Shown one piece after another: positions 14,721-23,919 of a stretch of 64,000 bases of DNA (the first letter of the stretch is position 1; each line of letters opens with the position of its first letter). This stretch comes from Lachnospiraceae bacterium (GTDB lineage: Bacteria; Bacillota; Clostridia; Lachnospirales; Lachnospiraceae), in the NCBI GenBank assembly GCA_017623675.1, contig JAGAOO010000022.1, forward strand, positions 40,336-104,335. Reading direction: 5' to 3'. A model generated the notes under the pieces. That model was not told the origin of the DNA and did no database searches. It saw only the letters and a list, made by a program, of their open reading frames with translations. The position numbers and the translations under genes were made by a program.

Positions 14721-17685
14721 GTAAATTCGTTCCTTCCTCTGTCTGTTCAATGGCCGCCATCAGGCTTCGAAGCCGGATTTTTACAGCCCCCAGATTCGTA
14801 ACTTCATCTATTTTAATCTGTGTATACAGTTTACCTGCATCCTCCAGAATGCTTCTTGCTTCATCTGTTGTGACCGCATCCAATCCACATCCAAAGGAAA
14901 CCAGATGTACCAGATACATATCCGGTTGTGTGGCAACATACTGAGCTGCTGAAAACAGTCTGGCATGATAGGTCCATTGATTCAGCAGATTCACCTTAAA
15001 TTTCGGAACCAACGAAGCTACTGCATCCTCTGAAATCACTGCAAAGCCTAATGCTGCAATCAGTTTATGAATACCATGATTAATTTCAGGGTCTGCATGA
15101 TATGGTCGTCCGGCAAGTACTATGATTTTTTTCTTCTGTTCTCTTGCCTGACCAATGATACGCTGTGCTTCCTCCTGAATCTTTTGCATATAACTGTCAT
15201 ATTCTGCATATGCCTTCTCACAGGCATTCTTCACCTCAGCTTTCGTAAAGGATCCTAAGTGTTTCTCTAACACCTGATGTATCCGCTTCGGAAATTCCTT
15301 CTTCACATGAGGTCCCACATAATCATTGATATACTTTATATTACCAAAATTAACGGTATTGGCTTCAATTACTTCCGGATAACCGGCAATGACTGCACAA
15401 TTATAATGGTTCGCACCCTTCTTTTCATCAAAATTATAGGTCATGCAAGGATAGAAAATGGCATCTACCCCCATCTCAATTAACTGTTGAATATGCCCGT
15501 GCATCATCTTCGCCGGAAAACATACCGTATCAGAAGGAATGGTACCTTGTCCTTTCAGGTACAGCTTCCGATTGGAGAAGCCGGACATTTTCACCTGATA
15601 ACCCAGACTGGTGAAAAAGGCATGCCAGAACGGATACATTTCATACATATTCAGTCCCATCGGAAGACCAATGACTCCTCTGGTGCCATGACCCGGTTCA
15701 TACCCGGCCAACAGTTTTAACTTATATTCATACAGGTTCAGGGAATCGTCCTGTGCCTGATTGGTTACCGGCTTTTCACAACGGTTTCCGCCAATGAATC
15801 TCCGTCCATTTCCAAAATCATTTACCGTCAATTGACAGTGGTTATTACAACCGTTACAGGTAACACTCTTAATAGAATAGGTAAATTCCTTCAATTCCTC
15901 ATAATTCAGAATGTCGCTATCCTTGGTTGCCGCAGCTTCCTGTTCCCCTGTTGTTTTCTGATGTTGCTTTTCATGCTCCATCATCTGCTTTGCATATAAG
16001 GCAGCCCCATAAGCACCCATCATCCCTGCAATATCCGGGCGAATTACATCTACACCCATTTCCTGTTCAAATGCACGAAGTACCGCATCATTTAAGAAGG
16101 TACCTCCCTGTACAACTATTTTCTTTCCCAATTCCTCTGCGGAATGTACCCGAATGACTTTATATAATGCATTTTTCACTACACTGATAGAGAGTCCGGC
16201 AGAGATATTTTCTACCGTTACGCCTTCCTTCTGTGCCTGCTTTACGGAGGAGTTCATGAATACAGTACAGCGGGAACCCAAATCCACCGGATTGTCACCA
16301 AACAATCCAAGCTTTGCAAATTCATCAATGGGATATCCCAAAGAGCTTGCAAAGGTTTGAAGGAAAGAGCCACAGCCGGAAGAACAAGCTTCATTCAAGA
16401 AAATGTTATCGATTGCACCGTTACGGATTTTAAAGCATTTCATATCCTGTCCACCAATATCAATGATGAATTCCACATCCGGCATAAAGTATTTTGCTGC
16501 TGTAAAATGTGCAACCGTCTCAACTACGCCAACATCCACACCCAATGCGTTTCGTATCATATCTTCCCCGTATCCGGTCACTGCACCGGAAACAATATGA
16601 ACATCAGGATATTGTTCATACATTTCTACCAACGTATCCCGTACTACATCAATGGGTTTTCCCTGATTGGACTGATATTTGGAAAACAGAATGGAACCTT
16701 CCGAATCTGTCAGGATTACCTTCAAAGTGGTGGAGCCGGAATCAATCCCCAAATAGGCATCTCCATGATATTCCATACCTTCCTTACGAGGCACCTGATG
16801 CTCCTTATGTCGGGCAGTAAATACTTCATATTCCTCTTGATTCCGAAACAACGGCTGTAAGGCAGATTCCGTTACAAAATCTGCCTGTTCTCCAATCTTT
16901 ATTAATGCCTGATTCAAATCCACAGTATCTTCTGCATAGTATGCAGCACCTAATGCTACAAAATGCAGGGAATCCTCAGGACAAATTCCCTTGCAATTCA
17001 ATGTCCTGTCAAAGCTTTTCCGCAGTTCTGACATGAAGGTCAATGGACCTCCCAGATAGACAATATTTCCCTCAATCGGATGTCCCTGCGCCAGACCGGT
17101 AATCGTCTGGTTTACAATAGCATAAAAGATACTTGCAGAGATATCCTCTTTTCTTGCTCCCTGATTTAACAATGGCTGTATGTCCGTTTTTGCAAATACA
17201 CCACAACGGGAGGCAATGGAATAAATCTTCTCATGCTGCTTTGCCAGTTCATTCATTTCATCAACGGTAATCTGCATCAGGCTTGCCATCTGGTCTGCAA
17301 ATGCTCCTGTACCTCCGGCACAGGTACCATTCATTCGAACCTCCAGATTCCCCTGAAGGAACAGAATCTTAGCATCTTCTCCACCTAATTCAATTACCAC
17401 ATCTGCCTCCGGCAGACGATGATTCATGGCGACCTTTGTAGCATATACCTCCTGAACAAATGGAATATTTGCCCGTTCTGCCAGTCCCATACCTGCCGAG
17501 CCGGAAATGGCACAAACCACCGGTTCCGTTATCTGAAACTGTTCAATCAACCCCCGAATCACTTCCTGGGTCTTTTCTGTTATCATGGCAAAATGCCGTT
17601 CATAGCTTTTATGTATAATGACTCCCTGATCATCCAGTACAACACACTTAATCGTTGTTGAACCGATATCAATTCCTATCTTCAT
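14710..17685 (-). CDS. Acyl-CoA dehydratase activase (BadF/BadG/BcrA/BcrD ATPase, duplicated) with DUF2229
   Basis: A 991-residue ASKHA-fold ATPase that in this family drives electrons into 2-hydroxyacyl-CoA dehydratases or benzoyl-CoA reductases. The first ATPase domain (residues 1-255) starts MKIGIDIGSTTIKCVVLDD and has GGTGAFADQMA. The second (about 310-580) starts AYLGIDSGSTTLKVIL and has EACSSGCGSFLQTFAS, with the cysteine that binds the bridging [4Fe-4S]. Near residue 637, VTCNGCNNHCQLTVN supplies further cysteines. Residues 690-960 are DUF2229 (VIGLPMGLNMYEMYPFWHAF). It is followed by an overlapping dehydratase-like gene, forming a two-gene unit. Confidence 0.88.
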   Translation of the reverse strand: MKIGIDIGSTTIKCVVLDDQGVIIHKSYERHFAMITEKTQEVIRGLIEQFQITEPVVCAISGSAGMGLAERANIPFVQEVYATKVAMNHRLPEADVVIELGGEDAKILFLQGNLEVRMNGTCAGGTGAFADQMASLMQITVDEMNELAKQHEKIYSIASRCGVFAKTDIQPLLNQGARKEDISASIFYAIVNQTITGLAQGHPIEGNIVYLGGPLTFMSELRKSFDRTLNCKGICPEDSLHFVALGAAYYAEDTVDLNQALIKIGEQADFVTESALQPLFRNQEEYEVFTARHKEHQVPRKEGMEYHGDAYLGIDSGSTTLKVILTDSEGSILFSKYQSNQGKPIDVVRDTLVEMYEQYPDVHIVSGAVTGYGEDMIRNALGVDVGVVETVAHFTAAKYFMPDVEFIIDIGGQDMKCFKIRNGAIDNIFLNEACSSGCGSFLQTFASSLGYPIDEFAKLGLFGDNPVDLGSRCTVFMNSSVKQAQKEGVTVENISAGLSISVVKNALYKVIRVHSAEELGKKIVVQGGTFLNDAVLRAFEQEMGVDVIRPDIAGMMGAYGAALYAKQMMEHEKQHQKTTGEQEAAATKDSDILNYEELKEFTYSIKSVTCNGCNNHCQLTVNDFGNGRRFIGGNRCEKPVTNQAQDDSLNLYEYKLKLLAGYEPGHGTRGVIGLPMGLNMYEMYPFWHAFFTSLGYQVKMSGFSNRKLYLKGQGTIPSDTVCFPAKMMHGHIQQLIEMGVDAIFYPCMTYNFDEKKGANHYNCAVIAGYPEVIEANTVNFGNIKYINDYVGPHVKKEFPKRIHQVLEKHLGSFTKAEVKNACEKAYAEYDSYMQKIQEEAQRIIGQAREQKKKIIVLAGRPYHADPEINHGIHKLIAALGFAVISEDAVASLVPKFKVNLLNQWTYHARLFSAAQYVATQPDMYLVHLVSFGCGLDAVTTDEARSILEDAGKLYTQIKIDEVTNLGAVKIRLRSLMAAIEQTEEGTNLHEQ

Positions 17686-17757
17686 TCCGGTTATCCCTTC
17701 TTATGTTTTCAAACCCTTTCCTGCTGGTCATGGTGTAGATTTTCCTTCTGCACCCAA

Positions 17758-20700
17758 TTATAACGTCTTCAAATAATTCAAGTAGCGGAGATTAATCTTC
17801 GACCACTTAAAGCCTAATTTCTTCAATTCATTTACCGTAAATTCATTACTTATCGGTACATTCTTCGAGGAACTGGCAATGGTATTGTAGAAAGAAAGAA
17901 CTGCAATTTCTTTATCCTGAATTCGTTCCTTCAAGCTCCGTTCAAGCACTTCCTTAGGTACACGTTTTACACGTAACAACATCTTATTGCATAAGCTTTC
18001 CAAATAAAATACATTCGGATTATACAGGTTATAAATATTATTTACCCGATTGTGTAATGCCAGACGTACATAGGCATCCGCACACTCATCCACTGCAGTA
18101 AAGTCAATTGGATAAGCAGCCAGTTCACTACTGTACATGCCAAGCTTAAACAAGCCTCTGCAACGATCAAGGAAACCATTGTCCTGAGAATTCTTCTGGA
18201 ACTTACCATCCTTCATTCTCCAGGTCAGATTACCAATCCGGAAAATGTTCGCCTTCAAGCCCTGTTCTCTGGCAAGCAGCACCCGCTCTTCTGCTTTGAA
18301 CTTGGAGTGAATATATACATTTTGTGTGTAATTCTGTCCAATATCCAGACTGAATTCATCAAATTTTGCGTCCGCCTTACTTTGAGAAACGGTTCCTGCT
18401 CCATTGACACTTGCAGTAGAGGTGTATTGCAAGACTGCGTTAGCATCTCTACAGAAATCAATTACATTCTGAGTTCCTATTACATTGGTTCGTTCAAAAT
18501 CCGAATAATTCCCTGCATGATGCACATTAGCAGCTGTATGAATTACCATATCTACTTTGTTCGTCAGGGTCTGGTATTCCTCCGGTGTCAAGCCAAACTG
18601 TGGCTGTTCAATATCACCTTTTGCAACCTTATATGTAAAATACTCATATTCCTTCGGAAAATAGTATTTTAACGTTGGACGTAACCGTTCCTCGTTTCGC
18701 ACCAGACAAACCACATTCATCTTTCGACGTAACAATTCCCGTAATATGTGGGCTCCTAAAAAGCCGGTTGCTCCTGTCAGCAGAATATATTTTGGTTCTG
18801 TTTCATATACCAGATTGCTGTTATTTTGAATTAATGCATTTACATCAACATAATCTTCTTCCGTAGCTGCCTGCTCGCTCATTAACAGAGTTTTTTCCAG
18901 CTGTTCTACCGTTGGATTTTCATAGATGTCCTGTGCCTGAACTCCTACAACTGCTGCCAATTCCAATGCAGTTAAACTGTCGCCGCCCAGTTCAAAGAAA
19001 TCATCCTTAATACCAATCTGTCTTCGCCCTAATGCCTGCTCGAATGCCATAACCAGCCGTTTTTGTTCTGCCGTTACCGGTGGCACATAGTCAACCGCCC
19101 GCTTACTCCGCTGTTCCTTTATCCATTTCATAACCTCTCTACGCTTAATTTTAAGCGTGGTGGTCTTAGGGAAGTCCTGTGCCCGGAAGTCCAAGCCCAC
19201 AATCCGTTTGTAAGCCGGTAATTTTTCATTCAGCTTTCGAATCCCCTGTTTAATTCCTTTTAACACAGACTTTTCATTTGGATTCACAGGTTGTACAATG
19301 GCACTGATTTTGCCGTTATCATCATATACCATAACGTCCTTAACACCGGGAACCGTCATCACATATTCCTCTAATTCTTCCGGATAAATATTTTTACCAT
19401 TATCTAATATAATCAGATTCTTTGAACGCCCGGTTATATAAAGGTATCCTTCATCATCCAAATATCCCAAATCACCGGTATGGAACCAGCCATTCTGAAT
19501 TGCTTCGGCAGTGGCTTCCGGGTTCTTATAGTATCCCAGCATAACACCATCGCCTTTTACCAGAATCTCCTGATTCTCAATCTTTACTTCCATATAAGAA
19601 ACCGGCTTACCCACGGAACCAAACTTATTATGTCCCGGATAATTTGCTGCCACCAATGGTGCACACTCTGTCAGTCCATAGCCTTGATACATATTAATAC
19701 CAAATTCATCAAAGGCTTCTGCCACTTCTGAACGCAATGCCGCACCACCAACTACTACATTCGTCAGGTTGCCACCAAATTTCTCCAATAAACTTTTATA
19801 TAAACTTCTTCTGGCATCAATTTTCAGACTGCTCAATGCCTTATTACACTTTTTCGCAAATGCAATCTTTCCCTTGTTGCCACCGGATTCTATTCCTTCC
19901 ATTACCTTCTTATAAAAGATTTCTGCAATGGTAGGAACCACGAGAATCACCGCCGGTTGAAACCGATTCAGATTTGCAACAATGTTTTCTAATTTATCAT
20001 TGATACAAACCGTAGCTCCACAATAAAGTACTCCTAAATTATCTACTGTCAATTCAAAGGTATGATGAATTGGAAGTACTGACATAACTACCGGATTGGT
20101 TTTCAGATTTTGCGTAAAATCCATACGGTAAATATCATTGATATTACTTACAATATTCTTATGGCTCAGCACAACTCCTTTGCTGGTTCCGGTTGTACCG
20201 GAAGTAAAAAGTATCTCAGCCATAACATTGGGATCAAGCTTCGGCAGTGCAACCGGTTCTGTCCGCAATATTTCGCGATATGTAGTTCCGGAAAAGCTTA
20301 CAACATCTGTAACTGCATTCTCACTTTCCCGAATTTTTGTCATCATTGGTTCAAATTCCTCAGACAAAAACACTACATCTACATCACCCATTACAAGGAG
20401 ATTTAATATTTCCTGCTCCGGCAGCATTCTGTCCAACGGAATAACAACATTATCACTATTTGCAATTCCTAAAAAAGTTACAATCCAAGGATAACAGGAG
20501 GAGCCTAAGATTGCGATATGCTTTCTTCTCCAGCCTTTATTCACCAGCCAGGACGCAACTGCATTGACATCCCGTTCTAACTCCTGAAAGGTTTTACTTA
20601 CCACCGTATCTTCTACGAAATACTGATATGCCTTCCGCTCACCATATAATTTTGAAATCTCTTTTACAAATTCTTGCAAATCCACAAGCATCTTATTCAT
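17758..20700 (-). CDS. Stand-alone adenylation / carrier / thioester-reductase enzyme (carboxylic acid reductase-like)
   Basis: A 980-residue megasynthase module. The adenylation domain of fatty-acyl type (about residues 1-530) has FTSGTTGTSKGVVLSHKNI near 165-185, GYGLTECAPLVAANY, TGDLGYLDDEGYLYITGRSK and a C-terminal lysine region. The carrier domain has FFELGGDSLTALELAA near 567-582, with the phosphopantetheine serine. The NAD(P)-binding reductase domain begins YILLTGATGFLGAHIL near 640 and has the SDR segment VYIHSKFKAEE. No condensation or thioesterase domain is present. By analogy it activates a carboxylic acid, tethers it and releases an aldehyde or alcohol. ATG 20700 follows GGGAGA; an upstream in-frame start at 20757 is less likely. 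No phosphopantetheinyl transferase is seen nearby. Confidence 0.85.
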   Translation of the reverse strand: MNKMLVDLQEFVKEISKLYGERKAYQYFVEDTVVSKTFQELERDVNAVASWLVNKGWRRKHIAILGSSCYPWIVTFLGIANSDNVVIPLDRMLPEQEILNLLVMGDVDVVFLSEEFEPMMTKIRESENAVTDVVSFSGTTYREILRTEPVALPKLDPNVMAEILFTSGTTGTSKGVVLSHKNIVSNINDIYRMDFTQNLKTNPVVMSVLPIHHTFELTVDNLGVLYCGATVCINDKLENIVANLNRFQPAVILVVPTIAEIFYKKVMEGIESGGNKGKIAFAKKCNKALSSLKIDARRSLYKSLLEKFGGNLTNVVVGGAALRSEVAEAFDEFGINMYQGYGLTECAPLVAANYPGHNKFGSVGKPVSYMEVKIENQEILVKGDGVMLGYYKNPEATAEAIQNGWFHTGDLGYLDDEGYLYITGRSKNLIILDNGKNIYPEELEEYVMTVPGVKDVMVYDDNGKISAIVQPVNPNEKSVLKGIKQGIRKLNEKLPAYKRIVGLDFRAQDFPKTTTLKIKRREVMKWIKEQRSKRAVDYVPPVTAEQKRLVMAFEQALGRRQIGIKDDFFELGGDSLTALELAAVVGVQAQDIYENPTVEQLEKTLLMSEQAATEEDYVDVNALIQNNSNLVYETEPKYILLTGATGFLGAHILRELLRRKMNVVCLVRNEERLRPTLKYYFPKEYEYFTYKVAKGDIEQPQFGLTPEEYQTLTNKVDMVIHTAANVHHAGNYSDFERTNVIGTQNVIDFCRDANAVLQYTSTASVNGAGTVSQSKADAKFDEFSLDIGQNYTQNVYIHSKFKAEERVLLAREQGLKANIFRIGNLTWRMKDGKFQKNSQDNGFLDRCRGLFKLGMYSSELAAYPIDFTAVDECADAYVRLALHNRVNNIYNLYNPNVFYLESLCNKMLLRVKRVPKEVLERSLKERIQDKEIAVLSFYNTIASSSKNVPISNEFTVNELKKLGFKWSKINLRYLNYLKTL

Positions 20701-20854
20701 ATAAAATCTCCCACACGCATTATTCCAACAAATTCCCTTTAGTACAAAAATCAACACATATGATAATTATACTCTGCCACATTATTAAATTCAATTCCTA
20801 ATCTCTGAATTCGTGATAAATTCTTAATCGAGTAGGTTGCTTGTCGGGCTTTTG

Positions 20855-20902
20855 CTACAAAAAGCTGCCATGCATATGGTATTCACCATTTACATGACAG
20901 CT
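20855..20902 (-). terminator. Terminator of ilvE
   Basis: On the minus strand AGCTGTCATGTAAATGGT (20885-20902) pairs with ACCATATGCATGGCAGCT (20863-20880) around GAAT and is followed by TTTTTG. It lies directly after the ilvE stop. Confidence 0.9.
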
Positions 20903-20920
20903 CATCCTTATCATTATCTT

Positions 20921-21946
20921 TTATAGAATTACCTTAATCCAGTCCTTAGGAGCTTCAATCCGTCCCATCTGAATTCCGGTCAAAGTGTCATAAAGCTTCT
21001 GGGTAACCGGACCCATTGCATTCATACCACTTGGCAGACAGATTTCTTCACCATGGTCAACTATCTTACCAACAGGAGAAATAACAGCTGCAGTACCACA
21101 AAGACCACATTCTGCAAAATCCTTCAACTCATCTTTATAGATTTCCCGTTCTTCTACTTCTAATCCTAAGTATTCTTTTGCTACTACCATCAAAGAACGT
21201 CTGGTAATAGAAGGTAAAATACTATTGGATTTTGGAGTAACTACCTTATTATCCTTTGTTACAAACAGGAAGTTTGCACCACCGGTCTCTTCTACCTTGG
21301 TTCTTGTACCCGGGTCTAAGTACATATTTTCATCATAGCCTTCTTTATGGGCTGTTACAATTGCGTGTAAGCTCATGGCATAATTCAAACCAGCTTTAAT
21401 ATTACCGGTTCCATGAGGAGCTGCACGGTCAAAATCGCTGATACGAATGGTCAATGGTTTTACTCCGCCCTTGAAATATGGTCCAACCGGTGTGGTGAAA
21501 ACACGGAACTGATATTCGTCTGCCGGTTTTACTCCAATAACAGGATTAATTCCGAACATATATGGACGAATGTATAAGGTTGCTCCTGAACCGTATGGTG
21601 GTACATAAGCTTCATTTGCACGTACGGTTTCTACAACTGCCTCTACGAATTTATCTTCCGGAAAAATCGGCATTTCCAATCTTGCTGCTGACTGTGCCAA
21701 ACGTTCTGCATTCAAATCCGGGCGGAAACATACAATATGTCCATCTTCCGTTGTATATGCCTTTAATCCTTCAAAAATTGTCTGTGCATACTGTAACACA
21801 CATGCGCACTCACTCATGGTAATCATATCATCTTCAATCAGCTGACCATTATCCCATGCACCATCCTTGAATGTCGATACAAATCTCTTATCTGTCTTCA
21901 AATAACCAAAGCCAAGATTTGCCCAATCAATGTTCTTCTTTTCCAT
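20921..21946 (-). CDS. ilvE: Branched-chain amino acid aminotransferase
   Basis: A PLP enzyme of 341 residues that interconverts Leu/Ile/Val with their 2-oxo acids. IRPYMFGINPVIGVKP, GTGNIKAGLNYAMSLHA (with the PLP lysine) and TGGANFLFVTKDNKVVTP are diagnostic of the larger class IV type II BCAT. ATG 21946 follows GGAGGA with ideal spacing; a longer in-frame extension to 22003 lacks a good site. It sits alone between two terminator-like regions. With IorAB elsewhere in this window it could feed branched or aromatic 2-oxo acids into CoA-linked fermentation, which is inference. Confidence 0.95.
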   Translation of the reverse strand: MEKKNIDWANLGFGYLKTDKRFVSTFKDGAWDNGQLIEDDMITMSECACVLQYAQTIFEGLKAYTTEDGHIVCFRPDLNAERLAQSAARLEMPIFPEDKFVEAVVETVRANEAYVPPYGSGATLYIRPYMFGINPVIGVKPADEYQFRVFTTPVGPYFKGGVKPLTIRISDFDRAAPHGTGNIKAGLNYAMSLHAIVTAHKEGYDENMYLDPGTRTKVEETGGANFLFVTKDNKVVTPKSNSILPSITRRSLMVVAKEYLGLEVEEREIYKDELKDFAECGLCGTAAVISPVGKIVDHGEEICLPSGMNAMGPVTQKLYDTLTGIQMGRIEAPKDWIKVIL

Positions 21947-22064
21947 TATCCTCCACACCTTTCCTGATGAAATCTCTCGTATTCCCTTTGAGTTTCTTTT
22001 CATTTTGCTTTATTTTAGTCCTTGATTTCTCTACTGTCAACCCACAACCAACGGAATCTGTCTG

Positions 22065-22943
22065 CTACTGCGCAATAATTGTATATTCCGCTTCGAATAC
22101 CTTGCCGGGACGCAATTCATTTCCATATTCTCTATCTGCCAGCATACCATCAAAGGATTCTTTATCACAGCGTCCATACCATGGTTCAATGCAGACAAAT
22201 GGTGCCTGTTTCTTTGCAGGTGACCAAAGTCCAAATAATGGTGCATCGAATACTACCGTCAGATACGGTTTCTTATCCGGTCCTGCCAACGCCACTTTAT
22301 GTGCCTGCTTTCCTTCTATTACCAATGCATCCTCATCGAATAAATGGGCATCTATTTTCATACAACCGCCCTGTGTATCCAGCACATGTCCTTCTGTTTC
22401 AATTAATCCGTTACTGCTTAGCTTACTGTATGTTAATTTCTCTTTATTATCAAACAGCAAATAATAATCCGTTTGCTTTCCCTCCTCTGCAATCGGACAC
22501 ATAAATGCAGGATGTCCTCCAATAGAGAAAAAGATGGTTTTCTTATCTGTATTGCTTACTTTCCACATCACCTTTAATTCTCTTCCAACCAGCTGATAGC
22601 CAATTTCCAAACAGAATTCAAAGGGATACTTTTTCTTAGTTTCTTCATCGGACACTAACCGGAACCAAATCGTATCCGGTGTATGTTCTGTCATAGCGAA
22701 TTCCATATCTCTTGCAAATCCATGCTGTGACATTGGATAAGTCTTTCCGTTATACTTATACTCTTTATTCTTTAGGCTTCCTACGATTGGAAACAACACC
22801 GGAGACCTCCTGCCCCAATATGCCGAATCTCCATACCATAAATATTGCTTTCCGGTTAAAATATCTTCTATACTTATCAATTCAGCACCGGCATCCGAAA
22901 TCACAATTCGTAAGTCCTTACTTTGCACTGTATGTAATGCCAT
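22065..22943 (-). CDS. Aldose 1-epimerase family protein (LacX-like)
   Basis: A 292-residue galactose-mutarotase-fold protein. SDAGAELISIEDILTGKQYL, LWYGDSAYWGRRSPVLFPIV, YPMSQHGFARDMEF and GGHPAFMCPI, with FVCIEPWYGRCD near the end, match the LacX/YeaD-like branch. The conserved His and Glu residues for ring opening are present (QHGFAR, IEPW). ATG 22943 follows GGAAGAAG; an earlier in-frame start at 22967 lacks one. Substrate is probably a free or phosphorylated aldose and cannot be specified. Confidence 0.9.
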   Translation of the reverse strand: MALHTVQSKDLRIVISDAGAELISIEDILTGKQYLWYGDSAYWGRRSPVLFPIVGSLKNKEYKYNGKTYPMSQHGFARDMEFAMTEHTPDTIWFRLVSDEETKKKYPFEFCLEIGYQLVGRELKVMWKVSNTDKKTIFFSIGGHPAFMCPIAEEGKQTDYYLLFDNKEKLTYSKLSSNGLIETEGHVLDTQGGCMKIDAHLFDEDALVIEGKQAHKVALAGPDKKPYLTVVFDAPLFGLWSPAKKQAPFVCIEPWYGRCDKESFDGMLADREYGNELRPGKVFEAEYTIIAQ

Positions 22944-22979
22944 TCTTCTTCCTCCCAATCTAATCAATGTTCAAGGCTC

Positions 22980-23063
22980 ATTATATCACGTCGATTACCG
23001 TCTCCGTGTAGTTTTTCGCCTTATGGCGATGTCCGTAAACGCACATCGCCGCAAGGCTCATTA
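22980..23063 (-). promoter_or_regulatory. Duplicated TGATATAATGAGCCTTG box flanking a GC-rich hairpin
   Basis: The sequence CAAGGCTCATTATATCAC occurs at about 22973-22990 and again at 23052-23069. On the minus strand each is an extended -10-like TGATATAAT. Between them lies a hairpin-forming segment: GGCGATGTCCGT and ACGCACATCGCC, flanked by GCCTTAT/GCAAGGC. The proximal box is 36 bp from the ATG of the epimerase gene and could be its promoter; the distal box would transcribe the hairpin as leader. Confidence 0.5.
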
Positions 23064-23112
23064 TATCACAATTATTCAAGGTACGGAAGATATATCTATA
23101 AAGCTGTGACAT

Positions 23113-23155
23113 GAGAAGAGGAAGTGTTTTCTTTTATTGAAAAGCACTTCCTCTA
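23113..23155. terminator. Strong hairpin in intergenic region, orientation uncertain
   Basis: AGAGGAAGTGTTTTC and GAAAAGCACTTCCTCT pair almost perfectly around a T-rich loop. The plus side is followed by AATTTTCC. No plus-strand gene precedes it. It may end the minus-strand transcript that starts near 23549, although the minus side has few T residues. Confidence 0.45.
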
Positions 23156-23406
23156 ATTTTCCTTATTCATTTTTTGATCTCCCTTTGAGATTATTTGAGA
23201 AACTCTCCTCGATAATTAATTTCCCACACCTGCCATTACTCATCAACTTTTCAACTATATGTATCATTATCACAATTTGCATCTTTTGAAAGGATAAGTT
23301 ATTTGCTTGTAAGCCAATCGTTTCATACTCATGTATTAACTACCTAGTGTCCGGTTTCTTCTATCGTACATTCAGGTACGTTCTATTTGGACTTTTGTTT
23401 TCGAAT

Positions 23407-23484
23407 TTATATTTTAAGGCATTCTGTGTGGATTCTATTCCATGAGTTTGAAATCTGATTGACTGATTTCAACTGCGTGTCCAA
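23407..23484 (-). CDS. Candidate 25-residue small ORF with ideal ribosome site
   Basis: From TTG 23484 the minus strand encodes LDTQLKSVNQISNSWNRIHT and five more residues, stopping at 23407. AGGAGG lies eight to ten bases upstream, and a perfect sigma-A promoter lies about 65 bp further up. A second overlapping candidate starts at ATG 23503 (MLGGDTLGHAVEISQSDFKL plus two residues, stop at 23435) but has no ribosome site of its own. Either could be the stump of a deleted gene, a leader peptide or a genuine small protein. I do not recognise either sequence. Confidence 0.3.
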   Translation of the reverse strand: MDTQLKSVNQISNSWNRIHTECLKI

Positions 23485-23548
23485 GGGTATCTCCTCCTAA
23501 CATTTTAATTTTCAATGGTTGTTATCGTTTTGCTTTAGCTATGATTTA

Positions 23549-23577
23549 ATTATAATCACCTCTCTTTAATTTGTCAA
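23549..23577 (-). promoter_or_regulatory. Perfect sigma-A consensus promoter without an obvious gene
   Basis: On the minus strand TTGACA (23572-23577) and TATAAT (23549-23554) are separated by 17 bp. About 15 bp downstream lies AGCAAAACGATAACAA, an imperfect match to a catabolite-responsive (cre) element. The next annotated gene in this direction starts 600 bp away at 22943. Confidence 0.75.
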
Positions 23578-23773
23578 CACATTTTTATGATATTTTTAAT
23601 ATTTTTCTATTATTTATTCTGTTTTCTATTTCTTATCTATCTATTTTACTCTATTTCTTTGACTTATTTAATTATTTTGGGCACATTTTCGAAACTATTC
23701 AGACAATTATTACATCACCCCACCTATTAAACAGTCTTTTTCTGCGTTAATATCAAGTTTTATGCTTGTATCC

Positions 23774-23901
23774 AAAACGAGTAGGGGCCAGCCTACTCGT
23801 TTTCGCAAATGAACATCCTGTGTCAGCGCAATATCGCTTTTTGGGCTTTGCAACAAAAAACGAGCAGGACTATTGCCAAAAATACAACAGTTTTCTGCTC
23901 G
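23774..23901 (-). terminator. Tandem terminators after the cytidylate-kinase-like gene
   Basis: CGAGCAG (23861-23867) pairs with CTGCTCG (23895-23901), with TTTTTTG following on the minus strand. A second hairpin, AAAACGAGTAGG (23774-23785) with CCTACTCGTTTT (23792-23803), lies about 60 bp further on and is symmetrical, so it could act in both directions. Confidence 0.8.
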
Positions 23902-23919
23902 CTTTTACCTATCACTTTA

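Noticed and set aside
15927-16860. Several plus-strand ORFs antisense to the activase gene
   Set aside because: The opposite frame encodes a clearly conserved ATPase; these translations are low-complexity and lack starts with ribosome sites.
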